A DNA stretch of 57,463 nucleotides from Streptomyces sp. I05A-00742 (GTDB lineage: Bacteria; Actinomycetota; Actinomycetes; Streptomycetales; Streptomycetaceae), in contig NZ_JABETO010000027.1 of the NCBI RefSeq assembly GCF_013055795.1, positions 1 to 57,463 on the forward strand. Direction: 5' to 3'. The notes beneath the pieces are model-generated. The model saw only the letters and a program-made list of their open reading frames with translations, was not told the DNA's origin and made no database searches. This document shows positions 8,323 to 16,477 of this stretch, piece by piece. The position numbers and the translations under genes were made by a program. Each line of letters begins with the position of its first letter. Positions within the stretch are counted from its first letter, which is position 1.

Positions 8323-8338
8323 TTGCGCAATATAGCAA
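8323..8338. promoter_or_regulatory. TTGCGCAA palindrome upstream of the LCP gene
   Basis: The sequence TTGCGCAATATAGCAA contains a perfect 8-bp palindrome followed by a further GCAA half site. It lies 29 nt upstream of the LCP start in an AT-richer stretch that probably includes the promoter. The same palindrome with an added TTGC occurs upstream of terD at 9263-9274. Confidence 0.4.
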
Positions 8339-8587
8339 CTATTGATCGGGGTGAGCTTCGCGCGCCCCCCAGGGTGGTGCGTCCGCCGCACTTCAGGAGG
8401 TGTGTGCGTGGGTATGGATTTTTCGGGCGGACTGCCCAACCAGCCCTATTCCGGAGGGAAGACCCCGTGCCCGCCGCCCCCGCCGCTCCGTTCGGCCCCT
8501 GACGCTCTCGGAGCCTCGGCGGCTCCGCACCGGAGGCCGATCCGGAGCCGCGCAGCAACCGCCCGTCGCGACGACCGAGGACCGTCC

Positions 8588-9169
8588 ATGCCGAGCGTCG
8601 ACCCCACACGGATCGAAGACCGAGCCGACTTCGAGCACATCCTGGACCAGGGCCTGAGTTCGCCTCGGATCACCGAGGCACTGCGGACCGCCGGCGCCCC
8701 CTCCCCCGAGGCGCTGCGCGCCCAGGCCCTCGACGCACGCGCCGCCATCGCCGCCGCAGCGGCCCCCGAGTACCGCGCCTATCTCGACCTCCGCTCGGGC
8801 CGCCACCGCGCGCCGTCGCGCCTGGGGAACGGGCTGGGGGCGCTGGCCGTGATGATCCCGGCCCTCGCGGCCGCGGCGGCACTCGCCTTCCTCTGCCTCG
8901 GCTACGGGTTCATGCTGCTCGGCGTGCAGGCCCGGCTCGCGCACGGGCTGCGGACCGCCGGCTGGACGGCGGCGGCGGTCGCCGCCGCGGCGGTCGTGGC
9001 CGGGGTCGCCGCCGTGCTGTTCACCGCGGTCCGGAAACGCTCCAGGCGACCCGCGGCCGGCGGTGAAGCGCTCGCGCAGGCCCGGGCGGCCTGGCAGCAG
9101 GCCCTGCTGGAACGCGGAGTGCTGCCGTTCCTCCGTCACCGCATCGAGGCGAGGGGACGCCCGGACTGA
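8588..9169 (+). CDS. Two-helix membrane protein, hypothetical (193 aa)
   Basis: The N-terminal part (about 1-80) is soluble and helical (DRADFEHILDQGLSSPRITEALRTAG). It is followed by two transmembrane helices, about 84-112 and 126-148, and a charged cytoplasmic C-terminus (AWQQALLERGVLPFLRHRIEARG). Start ATG 8588 has GAGGACC upstream. The layout (soluble domain, hairpin of two helices, short soluble end) occurs in several Streptomyces proteins of unknown role. It is divergent from the LCP gene and upstream of terD. Confidence 0.7.
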   Translation: MPSVDPTRIEDRADFEHILDQGLSSPRITEALRTAGAPSPEALRAQALDARAAIAAAAAPEYRAYLDLRSGRHRAPSRLGNGLGALAVMIPALAAAAALAFLCLGYGFMLLGVQARLAHGLRTAGWTAAAVAAAAVVAGVAAVLFTAVRKRSRRPAAGGEALAQARAAWQQALLERGVLPFLRHRIEARGRPD

Positions 9170-9262
9170 CGCCCCCTGAAGGCGCGCGCCGACGAGACGT
9201 ACGGGCACCGCCGACACCCGAGGCCCGGCCGTGCGCATAGGATCACCCCGGGCAACACTTTC

Positions 9263-9274
9263 TTGCTTGCGCAA
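9263..9274. promoter_or_regulatory. TTGCTTGCGCAA motif upstream of terD
   Basis: This element contains the same TTGCGCAA palindrome as the LCP promoter region plus an extra TTGC half site, 76 nt before the terD start. It may be an operator shared by the two stress or envelope genes. Confidence 0.4.
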
Positions 9275-9277
9275 CTC

Positions 9278-9304
9278 GGGAACCATAGAGTCCCGTCCGG
9301 CGTT
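9278..9304 (+). promoter_or_regulatory. Possible ECF-sigma-type promoter of terD
   Basis: GGGAAC at 9278-9283 and CGTT at 9301-9304 are separated by 17 nt, similar to ECF sigma factor promoters (GGAAC-type -35, CGTT/GTC-type -10). It directly follows the TTGCTTGCGCAA element and precedes the terD start by 45 nt. This is pattern matching only. Confidence 0.3.
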
Positions 9305-9349
9305 GTCCGCGACGACAGCCCCGTAGACCCGATCATCTGGAGGAAGTTC

Positions 9350-9925
9350 ATGGCAGTGACCCTGGCCAAGGGCGGCAACGTCTCGCTGAGCAAGGAGGCG
9401 CCCGGCCTCACCGCCGTCACCGTCGGCCTCGGCTGGGACGTCCGTACCACGACCGGTGCCGACTACGACCTGGACGCCTCCGCCCTGCTGTGCGACGTCC
9501 TCGGCAAGGTGCCGTCCGACCAGCACTTCGTCTTCTTCAACAACCTCCGCAGCCCCGAGGGTTCGGTGGTGCACTCCGGCGACAACCTCACCGGGGGCGG
9601 CGACGGGGACGACGAGCAGATCCAGGTCGACCTGGCCGCGGTGCCGGCCGACGTCGACAAGGTCGTCTTCCCGGTCTCCATCTACGACGCCGCCCAGCGC
9701 GGCCAGAGCTTCGGCCAGGTCCGCAACGCGTTCATCCGCGTCGTCAACCGCGCCGACGGCCGTGAGCTCGCCCGGTACGACCTGACCGAGGACGCCTCCA
9801 CGGAGACCGCCATGGTCTTCGGCGAGCTCTACCGGCACGGCGAGGAGTGGAAGTTCCGGGCCATCGGCCAGGGCTACGCCTCCGGACTGGCGGGCATAGC
9901 CCAGGACTTCGGGGTCAAGGTCTGA
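9350..9925 (+). CDS. terD: TerD-family stress protein
   Basis: The 191-aa product is a canonical TerD protein: MAVTLAKGGNVSLSKEAPGL, GLGWDVRTTTGADYDLDASALL, then VHSGDNLTGGGDGDDEQIQVDLAAVP and the SFGQVRNAFIRVVN block. TerD proteins bind calcium through the acidic DYDLD and DNLTG..DGDDE segments. They are linked to tellurite, oxidative and phage-related stress, and in Streptomyces to growth and differentiation. The ATG follows GGAGGAAGTTC. It stands alone, with no other ter genes beside it, as is common for Streptomyces terD paralogues. Confidence 0.95.
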   Translation: MAVTLAKGGNVSLSKEAPGLTAVTVGLGWDVRTTTGADYDLDASALLCDVLGKVPSDQHFVFFNNLRSPEGSVVHSGDNLTGGGDGDDEQIQVDLAAVPADVDKVVFPVSIYDAAQRGQSFGQVRNAFIRVVNRADGRELARYDLTEDASTETAMVFGELYRHGEEWKFRAIGQGYASGLAGIAQDFGVKV

Positions 9926-10081
9926 GCCGGCCCCCGATCCCGCGGCCTGGGCTCCTGCCTGGGCTCCGGCCGGGTTCGACGACGCGCGCGTCCCACGCTC
10001 GGGCATGGGCGTGGGGCGGGCGAAGTCGTTCGAGGAAGGCGACGCGGTCGCGACAGGCTGAGATCATGCCTCTCAGCGGGC

Positions 10082-10561
10082 TCAGCCGTGGTCGTACACC
10101 GTCACCGCGATACCGCGGTCCGCCAGCCGCGTCCGGATCAGGGGCTCCACGCGCTCCCAGTGTCCGCCGGCCAGGCCGCAGCCGATGCGGGGCATATGGA
10201 CCGAGGCGCCGATCCGGGCCGCCTGCTCGGCGACCTTCTCCAGGGCGGCGTCGATCGCCTCGTAGCGCACGGGAACGCCCTTGCTGCCGGTGCGTATCCC
10301 GTGCTGGCCCACCATGTTGGCGATCCATATATGCGGCTCCACCCGGACCAGTTGTGCGGCGCCGAGGCCGAAGTCGTTCCCCGCGCGTTCGCGGTGCCAG
10401 CGCCGGTACGCCTGTTCCGGTTCCGGCCAGCGCCGCGACAGGGCCAGGACGAAGCCCTTGCCCCAGCCGCCCAGGTCGTTGCAGACGTGCGCGATCACTT
10501 TGGGTCCTTTGCCCAGCGGTGTTGTCGCGTCGCCCCGTACATATGCGATCTCTGTTCCCAT
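10082..10561 (-). CDS. Stand-alone macro domain protein (ADP-ribose-binding, Poa1/TARG1-like)
   Basis: This 159-aa protein is a single macro domain. The ADP-ribose phosphate loop is seen in VIAHVCNDLGGWGKGFVLALS and the second loop in VHMPRIGCGLAGGHWERVEPLI. The C-D-N-x-G...W-G-x-G-F pattern is closer to Poa1/TARG1-type ADP-ribose-1''-phosphate or ADP-ribosyl-ester hydrolases than to the N-A-A-N type. It would process ADP-ribose derivatives in the cytoplasm, for example from RNA ligation or protein ADP-ribosylation. ATG 10561 is preferred; GTG 10570 in frame is possible. It converges with terD. Confidence 0.85.
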   Translation of the reverse strand: MGTEIAYVRGDATTPLGKGPKVIAHVCNDLGGWGKGFVLALSRRWPEPEQAYRRWHRERAGNDFGLGAAQLVRVEPHIWIANMVGQHGIRTGSKGVPVRYEAIDAALEKVAEQAARIGASVHMPRIGCGLAGGHWERVEPLIRTRLADRGIAVTVYDHG

Positions 10562-10613
10562 GCGATCCACCGTAGGCGGTGCCTCTGAGCCTGTCCTTCG
10601 GCCTCCGGGCCGG

Positions 10614-11429
10614 TCAGTCCAGCAAGGTGGTCATGAACACCTCGCGGTGGGCCACGAGCCACTCCTGAATGCGGTCCCACCGTTGCCAACCACCGTGCTC
10701 GGACAGCGCCTGTGTGTAGACAGGGTCACCGTCGGCCACGCGGTCGGCGACGAAGGCCCGGCAGGACGCGGTGGCCTGTTCAATGACCCCGGGCAGTTCA
10801 GCGCGCTGCTGCGGGGAGAGGCCGTAGCTGTCGGCGAGGAGTCGCAGTCGCCTCGGGACATCCAGCCCGGCCGGGTAGAGGGCTGCCGCGGACTCGGGAT
10901 CGAGCATAGGGGCCCAGTAGCGGGCGGTCATGGCGAGATCCCACAGTGGTCGCCCGGGCGCCGCCAGGTCGAAATCGATCAGGGCCGCGGCACGACCGTC
11001 GCGGAAGACGACATTGTCCGGGCACACGTCGTTGTGGCACAGCATCGTTCCTCCCTCCGGGTCGGCCAGAGCCTGGGACCACGCGGCGCGGGGGTCCACG
11101 GTGATGGCCGAGTTGGCGTCGTGCAGGCGCCGTAGCAGGCTTCCCACCGAACGCAGAGCGTCCTCCGTCATCACCCAGCGGGGAAACGGCGGCAGAGCGA
11201 CGTCGCCGGGGATGTAGGTCAGCTGCTCGCGGCCGTCCGCGGTGAGCCGGACCGGGGTCGGAGCCGCGTCGAAGCCGTGCTCCTCGAGCGCGCGGAGGTG
11301 GCCGTGCAGGGCGCGCGCGGCAGGCGGCGCCGGGCGTTCCACGAGGGAACCTCGACGGAAGACCGCGCCCGCGTTCACCATGCCGCCGTTCAATGCTTCG
11401 CCCTGTGCCGCCCCGGCCTCAGATGTCAT
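10614..11429 (-). CDS. Aminoglycoside phosphotransferase-family kinase
   Basis: This 271-aa protein has the APH catalytic core: the loop CHNDVCPDNVVFRDGRAAALIDFD gives the catalytic Asp (HND) and the metal-binding DFD Asp. The N-terminal nucleotide-binding lobe is short. Members phosphorylate small hydroxyl- or amino-containing substrates, and most in Streptomyces have unknown substrates rather than a resistance role. No clear Shine-Dalgarno sequence precedes ATG 11429. It is divergent from the hpaBED operon. Two other members of this superfamily occur in the window: one intact (49130-50089) and one remnant (28309-28500). Confidence 0.82.
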   Translation of the reverse strand: MTSEAGAAQGEALNGGMVNAGAVFRRGSLVERPAPPAARALHGHLRALEEHGFDAAPTPVRLTADGREQLTYIPGDVALPPFPRWVMTEDALRSVGSLLRRLHDANSAITVDPRAAWSQALADPEGGTMLCHNDVCPDNVVFRDGRAAALIDFDLAAPGRPLWDLAMTARYWAPMLDPESAAALYPAGLDVPRRLRLLADSYGLSPQQRAELPGVIEQATASCRAFVADRVADGDPVYTQALSEHGGWQRWDRIQEWLVAHREVFMTTLLD

Positions 11430-11581
11430 GCCGATCAGGCTACCGGCAGGTCGGCATTGGGCCGGTTTTCCGGATGTCCGGGGCGGCCGGAGTACGGCAG
11501 AGTCGGTCGGGCACCGCGAGCGGGCCGAGTACCGACGCGCAGGGGAGCCCGGTCGTCATCGGACAACTTCGAGGAGCCCGT

Positions 11582-13069
11582 GTGGCAGCACGCACCGGCA
11601 AGGACTTTCTCGACCGGCTCACCCGCTCGCGCCCCACCGTGCACGTCCAGGGCGAGACCCTGACCGGAGGGGTCCACGACCACCCCGCGTTCCGCAACGT
11701 CGTCCGCAGCTACGCCGAGTTGTACGACCTACAGCACTCCGACGCGCACAGGGACGTCCTCACCTACACCTCCCCCACCTCCGGCGAACCCGTCGCGACC
11801 TCCTTCCTCGTCCCCACCACCCCGGGCGAACTCCGCAAGCGCCGCGAGGCGTTCACCGTCCGGGCCGAGCACAGCAACGGCATGCTCGGGCGCACCGGCG
11901 ACTACCTCAACAGTGCGCTGATGGCCATGGCCACCGCCGCGGACTGGTTCGCCGGGGCGGACCCGGCCTTCGGCGAGAACGTCCGCCGCTATTACGTACG
12001 GGCCCGCGAGCAGGATCTGCTGCTGAGCCACACGCTCATCCCGCCGCAGGTCAACCGGGCCTTGCCAGGTCCTCGGCAGGCCGGCGGGGGTGTCGCGGCG
12101 CGCATCGTGCGGGAGGACGACAACGGCGTGGTGGTCCGGGGTGCCCGGATGCTGGCCACCATCGCGCCCTTCGCGGACGACCTCCTCGTCCTCCCCTCGA
12201 CCGTGCTGCGCGGCACGCCGGAGGACAGGCCGTACTCCTACGCCTTCGCCGTTCCGATGGACGCCGAGGGGCTGCGGTGCGTCGCCCGCGAACCGCTCGA
12301 CCCGGGGCTGCCGCGGCATGACCACCCCCTGGCCTCGCGCTTCGACGAGCCGGACTGCGTCGTCGTCTTCGACGACGTGCACGTGCCGTACGAGCGGTGC
12401 TTCCTGCTGGGGGACGTCGAGCGGTGCAACGAGCTGTTCACCCGGACGTCGGCCGTGGCGCACATGTCGCACCAGGTCGTCGTCCGCACGGTGGCGAAGA
12501 CCGAGTACATCCTGGGCCTGGTCTCGCTGCTGACCGAGGCGATCGGCATCGACGGGTACCAGCACGTCCAGGAGGACGTGGCCGAGGTGATCATCGCTCT
12601 GGAGACGCTGCGGGCGTTCCTGCGCGCGGCCGAGGCCGACGCCGCCGTCAACGAGTTCGGGGTGCTCACCCCCGCTTGGGCCCCGCTGAACGCCGCCCGC
12701 AACCTCTACCCCAAGCTCTACCAGCGGTTTCCGCAGATCCTGCGGAAGCTCGGTGCCTCCGGGCTGATGGCCACCCCCACCGCCCTGGACGTCACGGGGC
12801 CGGCCGCCGCGGACATCGACGCCTATCTGCAAGCGGCGACGCTGACGGGGGCCGAGCGCGTGAAGCTGTTCCGGCTGGTGTGGGACACCTGCGTCTCGGC
12901 CTTCTCCGGCCGGCAGGCCCTGTACGAGTACTACTTCTTCGGCGATCCGGTCCGCATGGCCGCCGCGTACGTCGCCTCATACGACCGGGAGCCGTACAAG
13001 GCCCGCGTGCGTTCCTTCCTCGACGGCTACGCGGCCGCGGAGGCCCGGCCCGGGCGGGGGCCGGAATGA
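11582..13069 (+). CDS. hpaB: 4-hydroxyphenylacetate 3-monooxygenase, oxygenase component
   Basis: The 495-aa product matches HpaB-type flavin-dependent monooxygenases along its length. It has an N-terminal TGKDFLDRLTRSRPTVHVQGE, the middle HTLIPPQVNR segment, then LDPGLPRHDHPLASRFDEPDCVVVFDDVHVPYERCFL and the helical C-terminal third. HpaB hydroxylates 4-hydroxyphenylacetate to homoprotocatechuate using reduced FAD from a separate reductase (HpaC), which is not in this window. The GTG at 11582 is chosen because GAGGAG ends 5 nt upstream. It overlaps hpaE by 4 nt. PheA- or TfdB-type phenol hydroxylation is an alternative substrate, but the two genes that follow support the homoprotocatechuate route. 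Confidence 0.88.
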   Translation: MAARTGKDFLDRLTRSRPTVHVQGETLTGGVHDHPAFRNVVRSYAELYDLQHSDAHRDVLTYTSPTSGEPVATSFLVPTTPGELRKRREAFTVRAEHSNGMLGRTGDYLNSALMAMATAADWFAGADPAFGENVRRYYVRAREQDLLLSHTLIPPQVNRALPGPRQAGGGVAARIVREDDNGVVVRGARMLATIAPFADDLLVLPSTVLRGTPEDRPYSYAFAVPMDAEGLRCVAREPLDPGLPRHDHPLASRFDEPDCVVVFDDVHVPYERCFLLGDVERCNELFTRTSAVAHMSHQVVVRTVAKTEYILGLVSLLTEAIGIDGYQHVQEDVAEVIIALETLRAFLRAAEADAAVNEFGVLTPAWAPLNAARNLYPKLYQRFPQILRKLGASGLMATPTALDVTGPAAADIDAYLQAATLTGAERVKLFRLVWDTCVSAFSGRQALYEYYFFGDPVRMAAAYVASYDREPYKARVRSFLDGYAAAEARPGRGPE

Positions 13070-14565
13070 GCGGGCCCACCGCTCCCCCGGCGCCTTCCGT
13101 CATCACGCACTGGATCGGAGGGGAACCGGCCGCGGCCGTCGACGGCCGCGCCCTCGACGTGACGGACCCGGCCTCGAACAGGGTGTACACCCAGGTGGTC
13201 AGGGGCGGGTCCGCCGATGTCGCCCGGGCCGTGGACGCCGCCCGCGCCGCCTTCCCCGCCTGGGCGGCGACCTCGCCCCAGGAGCGTGCCCGCGCCCTGC
13301 ACCGCGTCGCCGACGCCGTCGAGGAGCGTCACGACCGGCTCGCCGTCGTCGAGTCGTACGACTCCGGCCTCCCGATCGGCCAGGCCCGGCGCCAGGCTCA
13401 CCGCGCCGCCGAGAACTTCCGCCACTTCGCCGGCGTGATCACCGCGCTCGGCGAGGACGCCTTCCGGCAGGGCGGGGCAGGTGCTGAACAGCTGAGCTAC
13501 GTGGTCCGCCGTCCCGCCGGGGTCGCGGGCCTGATCACACCGTGGAACACGCCCTTCATGCTGCAGAGCTGGAAGCTCGCGCCGGCCCTCGCGGCAGGGT
13601 GCGCCGTCGTCCTCAAACCCGCCGAGTGGACGCCGCTGTCGGCCTCGCTGTGGCCGGAGATCCTCACCGCGGCGGGCGTACCGGCGGGCGTCGTGAACAT
13701 CGTGCACGGCACCGGCCCGGAGGCCGGCCAGGCGCTCGTGGACCACCCCGGGGTCCCGCTGATCTCCTTCACCGGCTCGACGGCCACCGGCCGCCGCGTC
13801 CTGCGGTCCTGCGCTGACCACTTCAAGGCCACCTCCATGGAACTGGGCGGCAAGTCCCCCGTCGTCGTCTTCGCCGACGCCGACACGGAAGCGGCCCTGG
13901 ACGCCGTCGTCTTCGGCGTCTTCTCCCTCAACGGCGAGCGCTGCACGGCGGGTTCACGGCTGCTCGTCGAGCGCCCGCTGTACGACGAGTTCGTCCGCCG
14001 CCTCGCCGACCGCGCGGCACGCGTACGCGTCGGTCCGCCCTCCGACGCGGCCACCGAGGTCGGGCCGCTCGTCCACGCCGACCACTACCGCCGCGTCCTG
14101 GAGTACGTCCGGAGCGGCCGCGAGGAGGCGCGCCTCCTGGTCGGCGGCGAGCGGCCGGTCCACCTCCCCGAGGGCAACTACCTCCGGCCGACCGTCTTCG
14201 CCGACGTACCGCGCGAGGCGCGCGTCTTCCAGGAGGAGATCTTCGGGCCCGTCCTCACGGTGACCGCCTTCGACGACGAGGACGAGGCCGTCGACCTGGC
14301 CAACGCCACCCGCTACGGCCTGGCCGCCTATGTCTGGACCTCGGGCCTCCGGCGCGGCCACCGCCTCGCCCACGCCATCGACGCCGGCATGGTCTGGATC
14401 AACTCCCACAACGTGCGCGACCTGCGCTCCCCCTTCGGCGGCATCAAGGCGTCCGGCGTCGGCCGCGAGGGCGGCGCCCGCGGCATCGACTTCCACACCG
14501 AGACCAAGGCCGTTCACGTCGCGATCGACGACGCGCGTCCACCGCGGTTCGGAGGAACAGCATGA
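13066..14565 (+). CDS. hpaE: 5-carboxymethyl-2-hydroxymuconate semialdehyde dehydrogenase
   Basis: This 499-aa aldehyde dehydrogenase oxidises the ring-cleavage semialdehyde of homoprotocatechuate with NAD+. ALDH landmarks are present: GLITPWNTPFMLQSWKLAPALAAGC (Asn of the oxyanion hole), SFTGSTATGRRV for the dinucleotide, SMELGGKSP with the general-base Glu, LNGERCTAGSRLL with the catalytic Cys, and IFGPVLTV. The start shares ATGA with the hpaB stop and the end shares ATGA with the hpaD start, so the three genes are coupled. HpaE is favoured over other ALDHs because of this context. Confidence 0.88.
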   Translation: MSGPTAPPAPSVITHWIGGEPAAAVDGRALDVTDPASNRVYTQVVRGGSADVARAVDAARAAFPAWAATSPQERARALHRVADAVEERHDRLAVVESYDSGLPIGQARRQAHRAAENFRHFAGVITALGEDAFRQGGAGAEQLSYVVRRPAGVAGLITPWNTPFMLQSWKLAPALAAGCAVVLKPAEWTPLSASLWPEILTAAGVPAGVVNIVHGTGPEAGQALVDHPGVPLISFTGSTATGRRVLRSCADHFKATSMELGGKSPVVVFADADTEAALDAVVFGVFSLNGERCTAGSRLLVERPLYDEFVRRLADRAARVRVGPPSDAATEVGPLVHADHYRRVLEYVRSGREEARLLVGGERPVHLPEGNYLRPTVFADVPREARVFQEEIFGPVLTVTAFDDEDEAVDLANATRYGLAAYVWTSGLRRGHRLAHAIDAGMVWINSHNVRDLRSPFGGIKASGVGREGGARGIDFHTETKAVHVAIDDARPPRFGGTA

Positions 14566-15572
14566 CCATCCGTCACCCCCAGGCTCCCGACATCGTCCGC
14601 GCCGCCTATGCCCAGCTCACGGTCACCGACCTGGCCGGGGCCCGCTGGTTCTGGGCCGACCTGCTCGGTCTCCATGTGCAGTACGAGGACGGCGACACGC
14701 TCTGCCTGCGCGGCACGGACGAACTGACCCACCACTCCGTGGTCCTCCGGCTGGGCGACGTCGCCGCCCTGGACCACCTCGCCTACCGCGTGCGTACCCC
14801 GGAGGACGTGCACAGGGCGGAACGGTTCTTCGCCGCGCTCGGCTGCCCGACCTCGCGCGTGCCGGCGGGTGGCGGCACGCCCGGCGTCGGCGAGGCCGTC
14901 CGTGTCATCGACCCGCTCGGCTTCCCCGTCGAGTTCTTCCACGACATCGAGCGCGCCGAACGCCTCATCCAGCGCTACGACTTGAGGCGCGGGGCCGAGG
15001 TAGCCCGGCTGGACCACTTCAACATCTGCACCCCCGACGTTCCCGCGGCGTACGCGCACTACGCGTCCCTCGGCTTCCGCTGCTCGGAAACCATCGAGGG
15101 CGACGACGACGAGCTGTACGCGGCGTGGATGTACCGGAAACCGACCGTCCATGACGTCGCCTTCACCTCGGGAGCCGGACCCCGCCTCCACCACCTGGGC
15201 CTCGCGACCCACGAATCCCACCGGATCCTGCGCGCCGCCGACATCCTCGGCGCCCTCCGCCAGGAACACCGCATCGAACGCGGCCCGGGGCGCCACGGCG
15301 TGTCCAACGCCTTCTACCTCTACCTCCGCGACCCCGACGGCCACCGCGCCGAGATCTACACCTCCGACTACTACACCGGCGACCCGGACCACGAGACCCA
15401 CCGCTGGAACGTCCACGACGACCGCCGCCGCGACTTCTGGGGCAACGCCGTCATCGAGTCCTGGTACAAGGAGGCGTCCCCGGTGCGCGATCTGGACGGG
15501 GCGGTCCGGCCGGTCTCGGAAGGGGCGCGGGACGAGTCCTCCGCCCGCGTGGGCGCGGACGGGCTGGGCTGA
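14562..15572 (+). CDS. hpaD: 3,4-dihydroxyphenylacetate 2,3-dioxygenase
   Basis: This 336-aa two-domain extradiol dioxygenase (vicinal oxygen chelate fold) opens the ring of homoprotocatechuate. Likely metal ligands are H152 (LDHFNICTPD), H211 (LHHLGLATHES) and E264 (GHRAEIYTSDYY). They are spaced exactly as H155, H214 and E267 of the Brevibacterium homoprotocatechuate dioxygenase as I recall it, offset by three. The catalytic His and Tyr positions (DITAL-like H residues, DYY) are also present. It ends the hpaBED operon; the last 30 residues appear to be a disordered tail. The later pathway genes (hpaF, G, H, I) are not adjacent. Confidence 0.92.
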   Translation: MTIRHPQAPDIVRAAYAQLTVTDLAGARWFWADLLGLHVQYEDGDTLCLRGTDELTHHSVVLRLGDVAALDHLAYRVRTPEDVHRAERFFAALGCPTSRVPAGGGTPGVGEAVRVIDPLGFPVEFFHDIERAERLIQRYDLRRGAEVARLDHFNICTPDVPAAYAHYASLGFRCSETIEGDDDELYAAWMYRKPTVHDVAFTSGAGPRLHHLGLATHESHRILRAADILGALRQEHRIERGPGRHGVSNAFYLYLRDPDGHRAEIYTSDYYTGDPDHETHRWNVHDDRRRDFWGNAVIESWYKEASPVRDLDGAVRPVSEGARDESSARVGADGLG

Positions 15573-15845
15573 CGGACAGGACGGCCCGGAACGGCCCGGA
15601 ATCAGCGCGACATCTGCGCGTCGACCGCAGCCATGACGGCCTGACAACGCGGCGGTACCGGTCTCGGAAGCGGAGGGTTCCACGTCGTGACCACGGCTCC
15701 TCACGCCGCGTGACACGCGAACCCGCCCGCGCGGGACGTACGGAGGACCGCACCCCAACGCGCCCGGGGCAGCGGCTTCCTGTGACGCCGTTCCGCGCCC
15801 ACTATCAGCGCAAAGGCCCGGATCGAGAACGAGAGAGAGCGACCC

Positions 15846-16154
15846 GTGAAACTGAGGAACTTCCGCCTCGCCCCGGCGGCGGCGGTGGTCACCGCGGGAC
15901 TGCTGTTCGTCGGCACGGCGGGGACGGCTGTCGCGGCCCCGTCGGTGAAGTCCGCGAGCGCGACGAGCAGCGCGGTGATCGAGGAGGCGCAGGCCTCGTG
16001 GAGGGCGGACGGCTGGTACCGCAGTGAGCACTCGTGCCGCGACGCCGGCAAGAAGGGCAAGCGCCAGGGCAAGTGGCGCGACTACCGCTGCAAGTACGAG
16101 GAAAGGCACCACGGCCGCCACGACTACCAGTGGCACCTGTACTACCGCCGTTGA
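15846..16154 (+). CDS. Small secreted basic protein
   Basis: A 102-aa precursor: signal peptide of about 30 residues (MKLRNFRLAPAAAVVTAGLLFVGTA... ending TAVAA/PSV), then a mature part of about 70 residues rich in Lys, Arg, His and Tyr. The mature part has two cysteines (SEHSCRDAG and DYRCKYEE) that could form one disulfide. The C-terminal HHGRHDYQWHLYYRR is very aromatic and basic. The GTG at 15846 follows GAGAGAGAG. The family is not recognised; the charge suggests binding to the cell wall or to nucleic acid. A long hairpin after the stop could terminate it. Confidence 0.75.
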   Translation: MKLRNFRLAPAAAVVTAGLLFVGTAGTAVAAPSVKSASATSSAVIEEAQASWRADGWYRSEHSCRDAGKKGKRQGKWRDYRCKYEERHHGRHDYQWHLYYRR

Positions 16155-16195
16155 AGGACGGACGGGTACCCTGCCGCGCTCTGGGCGGGGGCTCC

Positions 16196-16252
16196 GGTGG
16201 ATCGGGGCGGTTTTCGGCCTGAAAACGCTGCCGAAGGCGCCCTGATCCACCG
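16196..16252 (+). terminator. Hairpin after the small secreted protein gene
   Basis: The arms GTGGATCGGGGCG (16197-16209) and CGCCCTGATCCAC (16238-16250) pair with one mismatch. Inside them GTTTTC and GAAAAC pair around GGCCT. No U-tract follows, as is usual in Streptomyces, but CGCTTTTG comes right after. The remaining gap to 16477 holds no evident gene. Confidence 0.6.
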
Positions 16253-16477
16253 CTTTTGCATGCCCGGCGCACGGCACGGCGGACGCGGACGGCAGGTCGC
16301 CGGCCGCGCTCCTCGCGCCCCGCCCGCACCACCCCGCACTCCACGGCCCCCATGACCTCCATGGCCGGTTTTCCCCCTCCCCACCACTCCGTTCCGGATT
16401 CCGCTCAACGGGAGGGCCTGTCGACGAAGTCCTGTCATCTGTACGCACCGGAACATCGCTCCTGAACGGAGAGACAG

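Noticed and set aside
8393..10006. A 537-codon open frame on the minus strand
   Set aside because: It is antisense to terD and the two-helix protein and has no domain.
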